Positions 53,138 to 62,018 of a stretch of 64,000 nt of DNA are shown here, one piece after another. The stretch's first letter is position 1; each line of letters begins with the position of its first letter. The stretch covers positions 62,001-126,000 of the forward strand of contig CAWJAM010000014.1 in the NCBI GenBank assembly GCA_963840835.1, given 5' to 3'. Origin of the DNA: Rubrobacter_D sp963840835 (GTDB lineage Bacteria; Actinomycetota; Rubrobacteria; Rubrobacterales; Rubrobacteraceae). The position numbers and the translations under genes were made by a program. Under the pieces are notes generated by a model, which was given only the letters and a program-made list of their open reading frames with translations, was not told where the DNA came from and did no database searches.

Positions 53138-53500
53138 TCATTGCGCCACGCGGCCGTACACGTCGTCGAGCCTGACGATGTCCTCCTCGTCGAACTCCCC
53201 GAAGGAGATCTCCAGTATCCTGACCTCCTCCTCGCCCGCCGTGGAGAGCCTGTGAACCGTCCCCCGAGGGATGAACACCTTCTCCCCGATTTCTGGCTCG
53301 AGGATCTCTTCGCCGAGCTGTATCCGGGCGCCCGCGTCCAGCGTGACCCAGAGTTCGTCGCGGTGGTGGTGGTACTGGCTCGAGAGCTTGCCGCCGGGAG
53401 CGACGGTGATGATCTTGACCGTACAGGGCAGGTTGTGCGTGTACTGCTCGAATTTGCCCCAGGGCTTGTCTACCTTTATGGAAGGCGGGCGGTGATCCAA
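53138..53500 (-). CDS. Cupin protein resembling the mannose-6-phosphate isomerase domain
   Basis: A 120-residue single cupin of the type II PMI/ManC C-terminal kind: KPWGKFEQY, SSQYHHHRDELWVTLDAG and PRGTVHRLS. TTG start after AAAGGGGG. The metal-binding histidines are present. It may be a sugar-phosphate isomerase or a binding protein. Confidence 0.82.
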   Translation of the reverse strand: MDHRPPSIKVDKPWGKFEQYTHNLPCTVKIITVAPGGKLSSQYHHHRDELWVTLDAGARIQLGEEILEPEIGEKVFIPRGTVHRLSTAGEEEVRILEISFGEFDEEDIVRLDDVYGRVAQ

Positions 53501-53605
53501 GACGACCCCCTTTCGTGAACGGCCAGTTTAGCCCATCCGCTCGCCGTTTTGGAGACGTATCATCGCGATACGCCGCGGATTGGCTCCCGCGCTTACGAAC
53601 CGCCC

Positions 53606-54136
53606 CTACCCTTTCGAGAGGGTCTTCCCGCCGTCGGCGTAGCGGGCGAGGACGAAGAGGAGGTCGGAGAGGCGGTTGACGACGCGCACGGCGTAGGGGT
53701 GCTCGCCCGCGTACCCGGCGGCGACGAGGCTCCGCTCCGCGCGTCGGACCACTGAGCGGGCTACGTCGAGGAGCGCACCGGCCCTGCTCTCCCCGGGGAT
53801 GACGAACTCTTTGGGTATCTCCGTCCGGCCGCGCCACACTTCGAGGGCGTCGTCGAGAGTTTCCAGGTCTTCTTCGCCGACTGCGTTGTCCTCCTTGGGC
53901 ATCGCCACGTCGCCCATGACGCGGTACAGGAGGCGCTGCAGCGAAATCAAGAGTTCCCCGACCTCCTCGTCCGCCTCCGCGCGGGCCAGGCCGAGGTAAG
54001 AGCTCGCCTCGTCCACGTCGCCAAGGACGATGATCCGCAAGTCGTCCTTACCCAGCCTTCCCGACCCTAGCAGGGTCGTCGTACCGTCGTCGCCGCGGCC
54101 GGTCGAGACCGGCGGGTTGCTGTCTCGCTCACTCAC
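53606..54136 (-). CDS. ATP:cob(I)alamin adenosyltransferase, PduO type
   Basis: A 176-residue enzyme making adenosylcobalamin. It has GRGDDGTTTLLGSGRL at the N-terminus, DEASSYLGLARA, and RSVVRRAERS with PYAVRVVNRLSDLLFVLARY at the C-terminus. GTG 54136 has AGGAG five bases upstream, so longer versions are unlikely. Confidence 0.9.
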   Translation of the reverse strand: MSERDSNPPVSTGRGDDGTTTLLGSGRLGKDDLRIIVLGDVDEASSYLGLARAEADEEVGELLISLQRLLYRVMGDVAMPKEDNAVGEEDLETLDDALEVWRGRTEIPKEFVIPGESRAGALLDVARSVVRRAERSLVAAGYAGEHPYAVRVVNRLSDLLFVLARYADGGKTLSKG

Positions 54137-54340
54137 GGAATCTCCTGTTCTCTCTGGTATGCACGGGCAAGGTAGCCCGGCGGACCCGCCAGCGCAAGCA
54201 CCCACGGCCTGAGACCAGATGGATGGTAGCGGGGCGCGGACTGCCCGACGGTCGGAGATCAGGCCCGACAACTCGCCGGGTTCGAAGTCTTCGAGGTGCG
54301 CCCACAGCCCGACGTAGGGCGCAGCAAAGAATCTCGGCCG

Positions 54341-55510
54341 TTATCGCAGGGGGCGGAAGAAGTCCCGCACGTCGCCGGTAAGCAGGTCCGGTGCCTCCAT
54401 GGCGGCGAAGTGGCCGCCGCGGTCGAACTCACTCCAGTGCACGATCGTGTTGCTCTGTTCGGCGTAGCGTCGGATGGCAATGTCCTCGGCGAAGACCGCG
54501 ACGCCGGTGGGCACTCCGGACGGCTGCGGCCAATGGCCGGAATGGGCGCCCTCGTAGTAGATCCGCGCCGAGGAGCCCGCGGTGCCGGTGAGCCAGTAGA
54601 GCATCACGTTAGTGAGCATCCTGTCCCTGTCGATGGCCTCCTCCGGCAGCCCGTCCGAAGGGTGGGTCCACTCCTTGAACTTATCGACGATCCAGGCCAG
54701 CTGGCCGACCGGCGAGTCCGTCAGCCCGTAGGCCAGGGTCTGGGGCCTGGTGGACTGGATCTGGGCGTAGCCGAAGCCCTCGGCCATGAACTCGCCGATC
54801 CGCCGCACGCGGGCCCTCTCCGAGTTGGTGAGCTGGGCCAGCTCGGCGTCGTCGAGCGGCGGGAACGGCATGAAACCGACGGTGGCGGCATTGACGTGGA
54901 TGCCGACCACGTGATCGGGATCGACGCGGCCCAACTCCGGGGAGACCCCGGCGCCGATGTCGCCGCCCTGGGCGCCGTATCGCTCGTAGCCAAGCCGGCG
55001 CATCAACTCGGCGAAGGCGGCCGCGATGCGCTGCTCGGTCCACCCGGCCTCGAGGGTCGGCCCGGAGAACCCGAAGCCAGGGATCGACGGGATCACCAGG
55101 TGGAAGGCATCAGCCGCCTCACCGCCGTGGGCGCGCGGATCCGCGAGTGGCCCGATGACGTCCAGGAACTCCACGACCGAACCAGGCCAGCCGTGGGTGA
55201 TGAGGAGCGGCAGGGCGTCCGGCTCGGGCGAGCGTACGTGCAGGAAGTGGATGTTCTGCCCATCGACTGTGGTGACGAACTGCTGTAATTCGTTGAGCTT
55301 CGCCTCGTGCTCGCGCCAGTCGTAGGAGGCGCGCCAGTACTCGGCAAGTTCTTTCAGATAGCCCAGCGGGACCCCGCGGTCCCAGCCTACACCAGGCAAC
55401 TCGTCGGCCCAGCGGGTGCGGGCCAGGCGCTCTCTCAAATCGTCGAGATCCGCTTGCGGGATTTCGACCCGGAACGGTCGGATCTCGGCGTCAGGGCGGT
55501 CGTTGGTCAT
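54341..55510 (-). CDS. Epoxide hydrolase (alpha/beta hydrolase)
   Basis: A 389-residue microsomal-type epoxide hydrolase. It has the N-terminal EHN segment (RVEIPQADLDDLRERLARTRW), oxyanion HGWPGS, nucleophile Asp in AQGGDIGAG, and catalytic His in RGGHFAAME. It is transcribed divergently from a TetR gene whose operators lie between them. Confidence 0.9.
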   Translation of the reverse strand: MTNDRPDAEIRPFRVEIPQADLDDLRERLARTRWADELPGVGWDRGVPLGYLKELAEYWRASYDWREHEAKLNELQQFVTTVDGQNIHFLHVRSPEPDALPLLITHGWPGSVVEFLDVIGPLADPRAHGGEAADAFHLVIPSIPGFGFSGPTLEAGWTEQRIAAAFAELMRRLGYERYGAQGGDIGAGVSPELGRVDPDHVVGIHVNAATVGFMPFPPLDDAELAQLTNSERARVRRIGEFMAEGFGYAQIQSTRPQTLAYGLTDSPVGQLAWIVDKFKEWTHPSDGLPEEAIDRDRMLTNVMLYWLTGTAGSSARIYYEGAHSGHWPQPSGVPTGVAVFAEDIAIRRYAEQSNTIVHWSEFDRGGHFAAMEAPDLLTGDVRDFFRPLR

Positions 55511-55540
55511 GATCGCAGTCTCCTTTCGATTCAGCTAGCA

Positions 55541-55562
55541 CGGAACAAAACGTTCTGTTCCG
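55541..55562. promoter_or_regulatory. TetR operator 1
   Basis: CGGAACA-N8-TGTTCCG is a perfect 7-bp inverted repeat upstream of the epoxide hydrolase gene, with TATTAT just beside it. Confidence 0.6.
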
Positions 55563-55572
55563 TATTATACCT

Positions 55573-55590
55573 GAACGGAACAGTCCGTTC
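55573..55590. promoter_or_regulatory. TetR operator 2
   Basis: GAACGGA-ACAG-TCCGTTC is a second palindrome sharing the GGAACA/GTTC half-site with operator 1, 11 bases away and 22 bases before the tetR start. Confidence 0.6.
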
Positions 55591-55611
55591 AAGACATGAT
55601 ATGCTGTATTC

Positions 55612-56286
55612 ATGGAAAAAGGAGCCGTAGGGAAGGGAATGACAAGAGGGGCTGCTCCGCTGAGTGGCCGGCGGGCGGAGGCGGCGCGCAACGACGGTTT
55701 GATCCTGGAGGCTGCCCGCGAGGTGTTCGTCGCTGACCCGAAGGCCCCGATCTCCGCGGTGGCCGGGCGGGCTGGGGTTGGGATCGGGGCTCTTTACAGG
55801 CGCTACGGGAGCAAGGAGGATCTCCTGCGGCGGCTCTCCGCCGACGGCCTGCGGGTGTACACTGCCGCCGTGGAGGAAGCTCTGGCCGATCGGGGAGATC
55901 CGTGGGTCGCATTTACGAACTTCATGCGTCGCGTCGTGGACGCCGATACTCATTCGCTGACGCTGCGCCTGGCCGGAACCTTCGCCCCTACTGAGGAGTT
56001 GTATCGCGACAGCGAGCGGGCGCAGAGGCTAAACGTGAAGCTCCTCGAGCGCACCAGGGCTGCTGGCGCCATTCGCTCAGACATCGAGGTCGGCGATATC
56101 GCCCTGCTGCTCGAGCAACTAGCGGCCGTTCGGGTAGGGGACGAGGAGCGGACCCGACAGCTTCGCCACCGGTACCTGGCAGTGTTGCTGGAAGCTCTGC
56201 ACGCTCCTTCGGGGTCCCAGCTTCCGGGGCCTCCGCCAAGCTGGGAAGAGATCGACCGGCGCTGGAAGCCCTGGAGCAGTTCATAA
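55612..56286 (+). CDS. TetR family regulator of the epoxide hydrolase
   Basis: A 224-residue regulator with a TetR helix-turn-helix at residues ~20-70 (ISAVAGRAGVGIGALYRRYGSKEDLL) and a ligand-binding helical domain. Its position and the paired operators suggest autoregulation and control of the epoxide hydrolase. Confidence 0.88.
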   Translation: MEKGAVGKGMTRGAAPLSGRRAEAARNDGLILEAAREVFVADPKAPISAVAGRAGVGIGALYRRYGSKEDLLRRLSADGLRVYTAAVEEALADRGDPWVAFTNFMRRVVDADTHSLTLRLAGTFAPTEELYRDSERAQRLNVKLLERTRAAGAIRSDIEVGDIALLLEQLAAVRVGDEERTRQLRHRYLAVLLEALHAPSGSQLPGPPPSWEEIDRRWKPWSSS

Positions 56287-56345
56287 AAGTATCGACCCAC
56301 CGCGAAGAGCACCTTCCGATATAGGCCTTCGTCTCAGCGCGAGGC

Positions 56346-56395
56346 CAACAAGCTGACGTGCTGAAAAGCTGCAAAGAGGTGCAAACCTCTTTGCA
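56346..56395. repeat. GCTGA heptads plus hairpin with GCAA tetraloop
   Basis: GCTGACGTGCTGAAAAGC is followed by a perfect 11-bp stem TGCAAAGAGGT-GCAA-ACCTCTTTGCA at 56370-56395 closed by a GNRA-type loop, just after tetR. Confidence 0.7.
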
Positions 56396-56438
56396 ATCAC
56401 CGACGGTTACCGGTGGCGTGGGTTAGAATCTGCGGGCG

Positions 56439-57989
56439 ATGCACCTGAGAGTCGATTTTCCGCTCAGATCCGAAGGCCACCTCGGCCGGGCCGCCGCACT
56501 CGCGTCGCGGCATCCTACTTATCATGTCGATGGAGTGAACGGCACGGCGCGGGTCTCGGTCGACCTGGATCTCCCCTCCGACTGGCGGCTCCTCGACGAC
56601 TTCTCGGGGCTTCTTCGCGGCGAGGGCGGCGCCGAGTACGCGACAGAAGGGACTCCGCTCTCGGCGGACGAGCTCTTCGGTGGCCTGAGGTGTTTCTTAC
56701 GCAAGCAGCGCTCGGGGACGGCGGCGAGGGAGTGGTGCACGCCGACGTCCCTCGAAGGCAAGCAGCTCTTCCCTTGCCGTCAGATCCGGGTCTACGACAA
56801 CGAACATCTCACGGGCAACTCGTGGTACGCGTTCGGCAAGATGGATGGCGGGGCCGCCTTCGAGGTGGACAAGGATGCGATCACGGAGCGCGTCCTCTCC
56901 GACCTCGGCCCGTGCGTCAGGTGCCCGATCCTCGACCTCGACGCGACCGCCGAGATAGTGGCCCGCCTGCCCGAGAGGATAGACCCCAGCAGGGACGAGG
57001 CCTGGAACTACAAGGAAGACGGCGGGCTACCCGGGTGGAAGGTCGTCAAGACGCGCGACGGGCGCGAGGAGGCTGCCCCGCAGGAGGAGGGCAGGGAGGG
57101 CCTGATCGAACGCCTCGCGCGGAGCGTGCGCAGCGGGGGAGCCGGCGTGGCCGCTGCGAGCGGAGCGGCGCCGGGCAGCCGTAACGTGCCGGCGACCAGC
57201 TACGAGGACGTAGGCGGCATGCGCGAGACCGTAGACATGGTGCGCGAGGCGGTCGAGTTGCCCATAACGCACCCTGAGATCTTCCGCAAGCTCCACATCC
57301 GGCCGCACAAGGGAATCCTGTTCTACGGGCCGCCGGGGACGGGCAAGACGCTCCTGGCGCGGGCCGTCGCCCACGAGAGCGGGGCCCACTTCGTGGCCGT
57401 CTCGGGCCCTGAGATCCTCAACAAGTTCTGGGGCCAGAGTGAGGCGAAGCTGAGATCTATCTTCAACGAGGCGCGCGTCAAAGCGCCAGCGATCGTACTC
57501 TTCGACGAGATAGACTCCTTCGCCTCATCCCGCGACATGATGAGCGAGAGCTTCGAGGCCACCCTGGTCTCCCAGCTCCTCTCCCTCATGGACGGGCTCA
57601 ATAGTTTAGGTCGGGTGTGCGTCATAGCCACCACGAATCGGCCTTCTGCCCTCGACCCGGCCCTCAGGCGCCCGGGGCGCTTCGACCACGAGATCGAGAT
57701 CGGGCTCCCCGACGCAGAGGCGCGGTTGCACATTCTCGGAATCCACACCCGCGAGATGCCCACGGACCCGGATCTGAACCTGGATCAGATAGCCGGTCTC
57801 ACCGGCAGCTACTCGGGCGCAGACCTCGAGGGCCTCTGCCGCGAGGCGGCTCTCGTGTGCATGCGCCGCACGATAAACCTCCACGACTTCGAGAAGCGGA
57901 TAGCCTCCCACCAACTCTCGGCCCTCTCCGTCACAACCTACGACTTCCGTACGGCGATGAAGCGCATAGGCCCAAGCATCCGGCGCTAG
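56439..57989 (+). CDS. AAA+ ATPase, CDC48-like, with unknown N-terminal domain
   Basis: A 516-residue protein with one AAA module from residue ~250: Walker A GPPGTGKTLLARA, Walker B PAIVLFDEIDSF, and the second region of homology ATTNRPSALDPALRRPGRFD. The C-terminus (YDFRTAMKRIGPSIRR) matches the CDC48/VAT end. Residues 1-200 contain CVRCP and other scattered cysteines but no domain I know, and lack the coiled coil of proteasomal Mpa/ARC. It is probably an unfoldase or remodelling hexamer with a specialised substrate domain. Confidence 0.85.
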   Translation: MHLRVDFPLRSEGHLGRAAALASRHPTYHVDGVNGTARVSVDLDLPSDWRLLDDFSGLLRGEGGAEYATEGTPLSADELFGGLRCFLRKQRSGTAAREWCTPTSLEGKQLFPCRQIRVYDNEHLTGNSWYAFGKMDGGAAFEVDKDAITERVLSDLGPCVRCPILDLDATAEIVARLPERIDPSRDEAWNYKEDGGLPGWKVVKTRDGREEAAPQEEGREGLIERLARSVRSGGAGVAAASGAAPGSRNVPATSYEDVGGMRETVDMVREAVELPITHPEIFRKLHIRPHKGILFYGPPGTGKTLLARAVAHESGAHFVAVSGPEILNKFWGQSEAKLRSIFNEARVKAPAIVLFDEIDSFASSRDMMSESFEATLVSQLLSLMDGLNSLGRVCVIATTNRPSALDPALRRPGRFDHEIEIGLPDAEARLHILGIHTREMPTDPDLNLDQIAGLTGSYSGADLEGLCREAALVCMRRTINLHDFEKRIASHQLSALSVTTYDFRTAMKRIGPSIRR

Positions 57990-58000
57990 TGCCGGGTGGC

Positions 58001-58933
58001 TCAGGCCGGTACTCGCACGAGGGGCTCCGCCTCGAGACTAAGTTCTCTGGCGGCCTGGAGAGCCTCCGGAACGAGGTAGAAAAGTTCGGGTGACAACTCC
58101 ACGCAGCATGATGGGTTTTCGGGGAAGTCCGTACGATGGAACAGGTCCCCCAGCGGGATGGTGCCTCTGCCCGGTGGGAGGTGCAGATCTCCCATCCCGT
58201 AGACGGTGTGCTCGGAGACGGCCGGCACGCCCGTGAGGTTGGTCCTCTGCAGGTTGTCGTGAAGGTGTATGTGGCGGACGAGTGGGGCTACGGCGGCGCA
58301 CTCTTCGATGAAGTCGAAACCGAAGAAGCCTGCCGCGAGGGCCGCATGTCCCACGTCCAGGCAGATACCTACCGAGGGATGGTCGACCGTGGAGATCTGC
58401 TCGGCCAGCAGGCGAGGCCAGACCGAGTAGTCGTAGACCGCGCCGCGTAGGATCGGCTGCTCGGGGTAGTAGTTCTCGACGGCGATGGTCAAGCCAAGCT
58501 CACCCGCCAACTCGCCCGCCTCCCGCAGGGCTGAGCGTTCGGCTGAGAGCTGGTCCCTCATGCTGCACCTGGCGTCGCGCGCGCCCAAGCGCTGGCCGGC
58601 GTGGCAGACTATCACCTCAGCGCCGATTGTGTGCGCGAACCGGAGGCTGGCCCCGAGGACGTCGCGCTGAAGGGAAGGGGAGGTTAGATCCATGAGGTTG
58701 ACCTCGAGCGGGGCGTGGACCGTGTACGATAGTTCAGCCTCGAGCAGAAGATCCCCAACCGTCCGCAGCCTGTTCGAATCTAACCTGCCGCCGAGGATCA
58801 CCCCGAGATTCTGGGGCCAGACCTCCACGAAATTTGGCCCGGCGCTCTTCAAGAACGCCAGATCCTCGGCGAGCCCACGGACACCGTCGATATGCAGGCT
58901 GGTCATGTTGATGCCAACACCCCGAAAGGCCAT
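58001..58933 (-). CDS. Sugar phosphate isomerase/epimerase-like TIM-barrel protein
   Basis: A 310-residue xylose-isomerase-like barrel (AP endonuclease 2 superfamily). It shows VEVWPQNLGVI, VIVCHAGQRLG, IAVENYYPEQP, ICLDVGHAAL and HIHLHDN, which carry the metal ligands. ATG 58933 has a GGAGGAAGGA tract upstream. The substrate is unknown. Confidence 0.82.
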   Translation of the reverse strand: MAFRGVGINMTSLHIDGVRGLAEDLAFLKSAGPNFVEVWPQNLGVILGGRLDSNRLRTVGDLLLEAELSYTVHAPLEVNLMDLTSPSLQRDVLGASLRFAHTIGAEVIVCHAGQRLGARDARCSMRDQLSAERSALREAGELAGELGLTIAVENYYPEQPILRGAVYDYSVWPRLLAEQISTVDHPSVGICLDVGHAALAAGFFGFDFIEECAAVAPLVRHIHLHDNLQRTNLTGVPAVSEHTVYGMGDLHLPPGRGTIPLGDLFHRTDFPENPSCCVELSPELFYLVPEALQAARELSLEAEPLVRVPA

Positions 58934-59106
58934 ACGGTTCCTTCCTCCCTTAGAGCCGCACGCGATCTCGCCCACGCAGTATAGGCTTGCCGATACTTCC
59001 CTGGGTCAAAGGAGCGTTAACGACGAGTAAAATCTGGGTTCAATCGATTCTGTAGAATAGGCTCAGTTAATCGCGAGAGAGACGAATCGAGGGGGGCACG
59101 ACCGGA

Positions 59107-59934
59107 TTGAGCAGCTACGAGAACTACACGCACAAATCCGGGAACTACGACAGGACCAGGGAGCCGGTAGGGACCGAGATCATCGTCGGCTGCTTCGCCC
59201 ACGCGCCGGTACCTCTGGACCGGACGGTAGTATTGGACGCCGGGTGCGGCACCGGCAGCTATTCCGAGGCGCTGCTCGGTTACGTCGGCCGGATCGAGGC
59301 GGTAGACATGAACCACGGTATGCTCGAGGTCGCCGCGCGCAAGCTGGCGTGGGCCGGGGATCGCATCACTTTTTACTCTTCGAGGATCGACGAGCTGCCA
59401 TTCGAAGACGCGACCCTTGACGGGGTCATGATCAACCAGGTACTCCACCATCTGCCCGACGCCGCCGCCGAAGGATTCCCCGCACACTGCCGGGCCTTCA
59501 GGGAGTTCGCCAGGGTTCTGAAGCCCGGTGGCATCCTTACGATCAGTACCTGCTCGCAAGAGCAACTGCGCCACGGCTACTGGCACTACGACCTGATCCC
59601 TGAGGCTGCCGATGCTCTCCGGAACCGCTACGTCCCCATCGACGAGATGCTGGAAATTCTGGGCGATTGCGGTTTCTTACACCGGGGACGCTTCGCGCCG
59701 GTCGACGCCACGGTCCAGGGCGAGTCCTATTTCGATCCCCGCGGTCCCCTGAAGGAAGAGTGGAGGGACGGAGATTCGGTCTGGTCGCTGGTCGCCGAAG
59801 ACCGCCTTTCTCACGCTCTCACCAGAATTCGGAAGCTGGACGAGAGAGGAGAGCTGGAAACCTATGCGGCGCGCAACGACGCCCCGCGCGGCCACATCGG
59901 CCAGGTAACCGTCCTTTTCGCCTCCCGCAGGTAA
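59107..59934 (+). CDS. SAM-dependent methyltransferase (class I)
   Basis: A 275-residue methyltransferase with the SAM motif VLDAGCGTGSYSEAL, acidic loop AVDMNHGML and the post-motif VLKPGGILTI. TTG start. It precedes a choline-kinase-like gene; an amine or phospholipid head-group target is possible, but nothing in the sequence fixes it. Confidence 0.8.
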   Translation: MSSYENYTHKSGNYDRTREPVGTEIIVGCFAHAPVPLDRTVVLDAGCGTGSYSEALLGYVGRIEAVDMNHGMLEVAARKLAWAGDRITFYSSRIDELPFEDATLDGVMINQVLHHLPDAAAEGFPAHCRAFREFARVLKPGGILTISTCSQEQLRHGYWHYDLIPEAADALRNRYVPIDEMLEILGDCGFLHRGRFAPVDATVQGESYFDPRGPLKEEWRDGDSVWSLVAEDRLSHALTRIRKLDERGELETYAARNDAPRGHIGQVTVLFASRR

Positions 59935-60045
59935 GCTGCCACCAACCCCGCATTGCGTACAGTTAACGTAGAGTTTACAATCATTTGACTACCCCACGGG
60001 CGTGGGGGAACGCCACTTGCAAAACAGATCTGGAGAGGAGCACGA

Positions 60046-61047
60046 TTGGACGCAGTGTATGCCGCGCTGGCACGCGTGCCCCTGTTCAGGAACGTACGGC
60101 AGGACAACATCGAACTCGAATTACTCGGCGGTGCTCTTACTAACGTCTGTTACAAGGTGACCACGGGCGGTGCTTCCTACGTGCTCAGGCTCGCGGGGAA
60201 AGGCACCTCAGACTATATAGACCGGGTTGCCGAGAAGCATAATGCGAGGGTAGCGGCGGACGCCGGGGTCAACGTCGAAGTACTCTACTTCGACGTAAGA
60301 GACGGCACGATGGTAACCCGGTTCGTCGAAGGGATCTCCATGAATTGGGGGAGAGGCTTTAGCCGAGATCCGGGGTCGCCGATCCGTGCCGCGTTGGCGC
60401 TCAAGCGGGTACACCGCCTGAGTAAGGAATTCGTGTCCCGCTTCGACGTTTTCGCCGAGATCGACTACTACGCCGACCTCTTGCGCGAGCAGCGGATGTC
60501 GCCACCGCGGGATTACTACGAGCTAGGACGCAAGGCGAGGGCGGTACGCCGCGCGCTAGAGGCTTCTCCCGTTCCCCTCGTGCCCTGTCACAACGACCCG
60601 TGGCCGGGGAACCTCCTCGACGCGGGTGGGCACATCTATCTCATCGACTGGGAATACTCAGGCATGAACGATCCGATGTGGGACCTGGGAGACCTCTCCG
60701 TCGAGGCGGGGTTCGAGCCCGAGCAAGACCGAACCATGATGGAGGCCTACTGGGGCGGCACCGCTTCTCCGGCGTTCTACTCGCGGATGGAGATCTACAA
60801 GGCGATGAGCGACCTCCACTGGTCCCTCTGGGGCTTTGTCCAACATGCTAAAGGCAACCCTGCGGAGGACTTCTGGAGCTATGCTCTGGGTAGGCTCGAA
60901 CGCTGCAAGGCGCGAATGAGCAGCGGGAATTTCGGCCGGCATCTTGGCGCGGTACGCGCGTCCGGTAGGCCGCGCACTGCTCAGCGCATCTATCGGACCA
61001 GCCCGGAGACGAGAACTCCCACCCACAAGGTACCGGAGAGCGGTTAG
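60046..61047 (+). CDS. Choline/ethanolamine kinase-like phosphotransferase
   Basis: A 333-residue aminoglycoside-phosphotransferase-fold kinase. The catalytic loop is CHNDPWPGNLL and the metal site is YLIDWEYSGMNDPMWDL, both typical of choline and ethanolamine kinases. TTG 60046 has GAGAGGAG upstream. It could phosphorylate choline, ethanolamine or another amino alcohol. Confidence 0.82.
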   Translation: MDAVYAALARVPLFRNVRQDNIELELLGGALTNVCYKVTTGGASYVLRLAGKGTSDYIDRVAEKHNARVAADAGVNVEVLYFDVRDGTMVTRFVEGISMNWGRGFSRDPGSPIRAALALKRVHRLSKEFVSRFDVFAEIDYYADLLREQRMSPPRDYYELGRKARAVRRALEASPVPLVPCHNDPWPGNLLDAGGHIYLIDWEYSGMNDPMWDLGDLSVEAGFEPEQDRTMMEAYWGGTASPAFYSRMEIYKAMSDLHWSLWGFVQHAKGNPAEDFWSYALGRLERCKARMSSGNFGRHLGAVRASGRPRTAQRIYRTSPETRTPTHKVPESG

Positions 61048-61191
61048 TCTCCCAGCAACTCCGGGGCCCTTCGGTACCTCGTCAGTAGAAAAAAGAGAGG
61101 CGGCCTCTGTGAGGCTCATTATCTCGGGCGCTTCTCCGACGCAGCTTCGCATTTTGCGTTATTATTGTGCAAAGCTAAGAAATAAGAAAGG

Positions 61192-61935
61192 ATGGTGACC
61201 GATAAAGTGAGTAGGTTAGAGCGGAAGCTTAACAACCCGAAGGTCGTGCTCGTCGTAGGGGTGGGCGCCGTTGCCCTCAACGTTCTGTTGTACTTCGGCG
61301 TCTTCCTGCCCAGGATGATGCCGCTCATCGGGAACGTATACTCTATCGGTGCCTCCATTCCCGAGTCTATCGCTGCCAACTTTCCCGAGGCAAATAGTGG
61401 GTCTCAGTCCGAGGCAAGTAGTGGGTCCCAGTCCGAGGGTGGTAGTAAGTCCCAGCCCGAGGCAAGTAGCGAGTCTCAGTCCGAGGCAACGTCCCGAGGC
61501 AAGTGTGGGTCTCAGTCCGAGGGTGGTAGTAAGTCCCAGCCCGAGGCAAGTAGCGAGTCTCAGTCCGAGGCAAGGTCTTATCCCGAGGCAAGTAGTGAGT
61601 CTCAGTCCGAGGGATCTCTCGAGTCGGTTTCCGCCTCAGTTCCAAGCTCACCTTCCGGGTCGGCTCCCCAGCCGTCTGCCGCTCCCCAGCCGTCTGCTGC
61701 TCCCCAGCCGTCTGCTGCTCCCCAGCCGTCTGCTGCTCCCCAGCCGTCTGTTGCTCCCCAGCCGTCTGCTGCTCCCCAGCCGTCTGCTGCTCCGCCTTCT
61801 TCTGCTCCGCCTTCTTCTGCTCCGCCGTCTTTGCTCCCCAGCCGTCTGCTGCTCCCCAGCCGTCCGTGGCGCCTCAGGGGCAGTATTGATAAGCCACTCC
61901 ACTTCTCGGGCGAAGGGACGGCGGGCTCGCACTGA
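61192..61935 (+). CDS. Membrane-anchored low-complexity repeat protein, with indels
   Basis: One N-terminal membrane helix (VVLVVGVGAVALNVLLYFGV) is followed by ~10 copies of a SQSEASS-type repeat and then ~7 copies of PQPSAA, all also tandem at the DNA level. At 61830 one G seems missing (TCTTTGCTCC versus TCTGTTGCTCC in the earlier copies). Restoring the frame gives more PQPSAA units and a stop at 61887-61889 (ending APQGQY), while the frame as written ends at 61935. A pair of compensating indels is also visible near 61488-61508. It is a spacer-like surface protein. Confidence 0.6.
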   Translation: MVTDKVSRLERKLNNPKVVLVVGVGAVALNVLLYFGVFLPRMMPLIGNVYSIGASIPESIAANFPEANSGSQSEASSGSQSEGGSKSQPEASSESQSEATSRGKCGSQSEGGSKSQPEASSESQSEARSYPEASSESQSEGSLESVSASVPSSPSGSAPQPSAAPQPSAAPQPSAAPQPSAAPQPSVAPQPSAAPQPSAAPPSSAPPSSAPPSLLPSRLLLPSRPWRLRGSIDKPLHFSGEGTAGSH

Positions 61936-62018
61936 AGCGCGCTGGTCCCCGGCCGTAGAATAAAGCATGCTCCGAACATCGCCCGTATGGAGTGCTCGAG
62001 AACGCGTATGTTCTTCTA

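Noticed and set aside
61380..61800. Tandem repeats resembling a CRISPR array
   Set aside because: The units are contiguous without unique spacers, encode in-frame low-complexity protein, and there is no cas gene.
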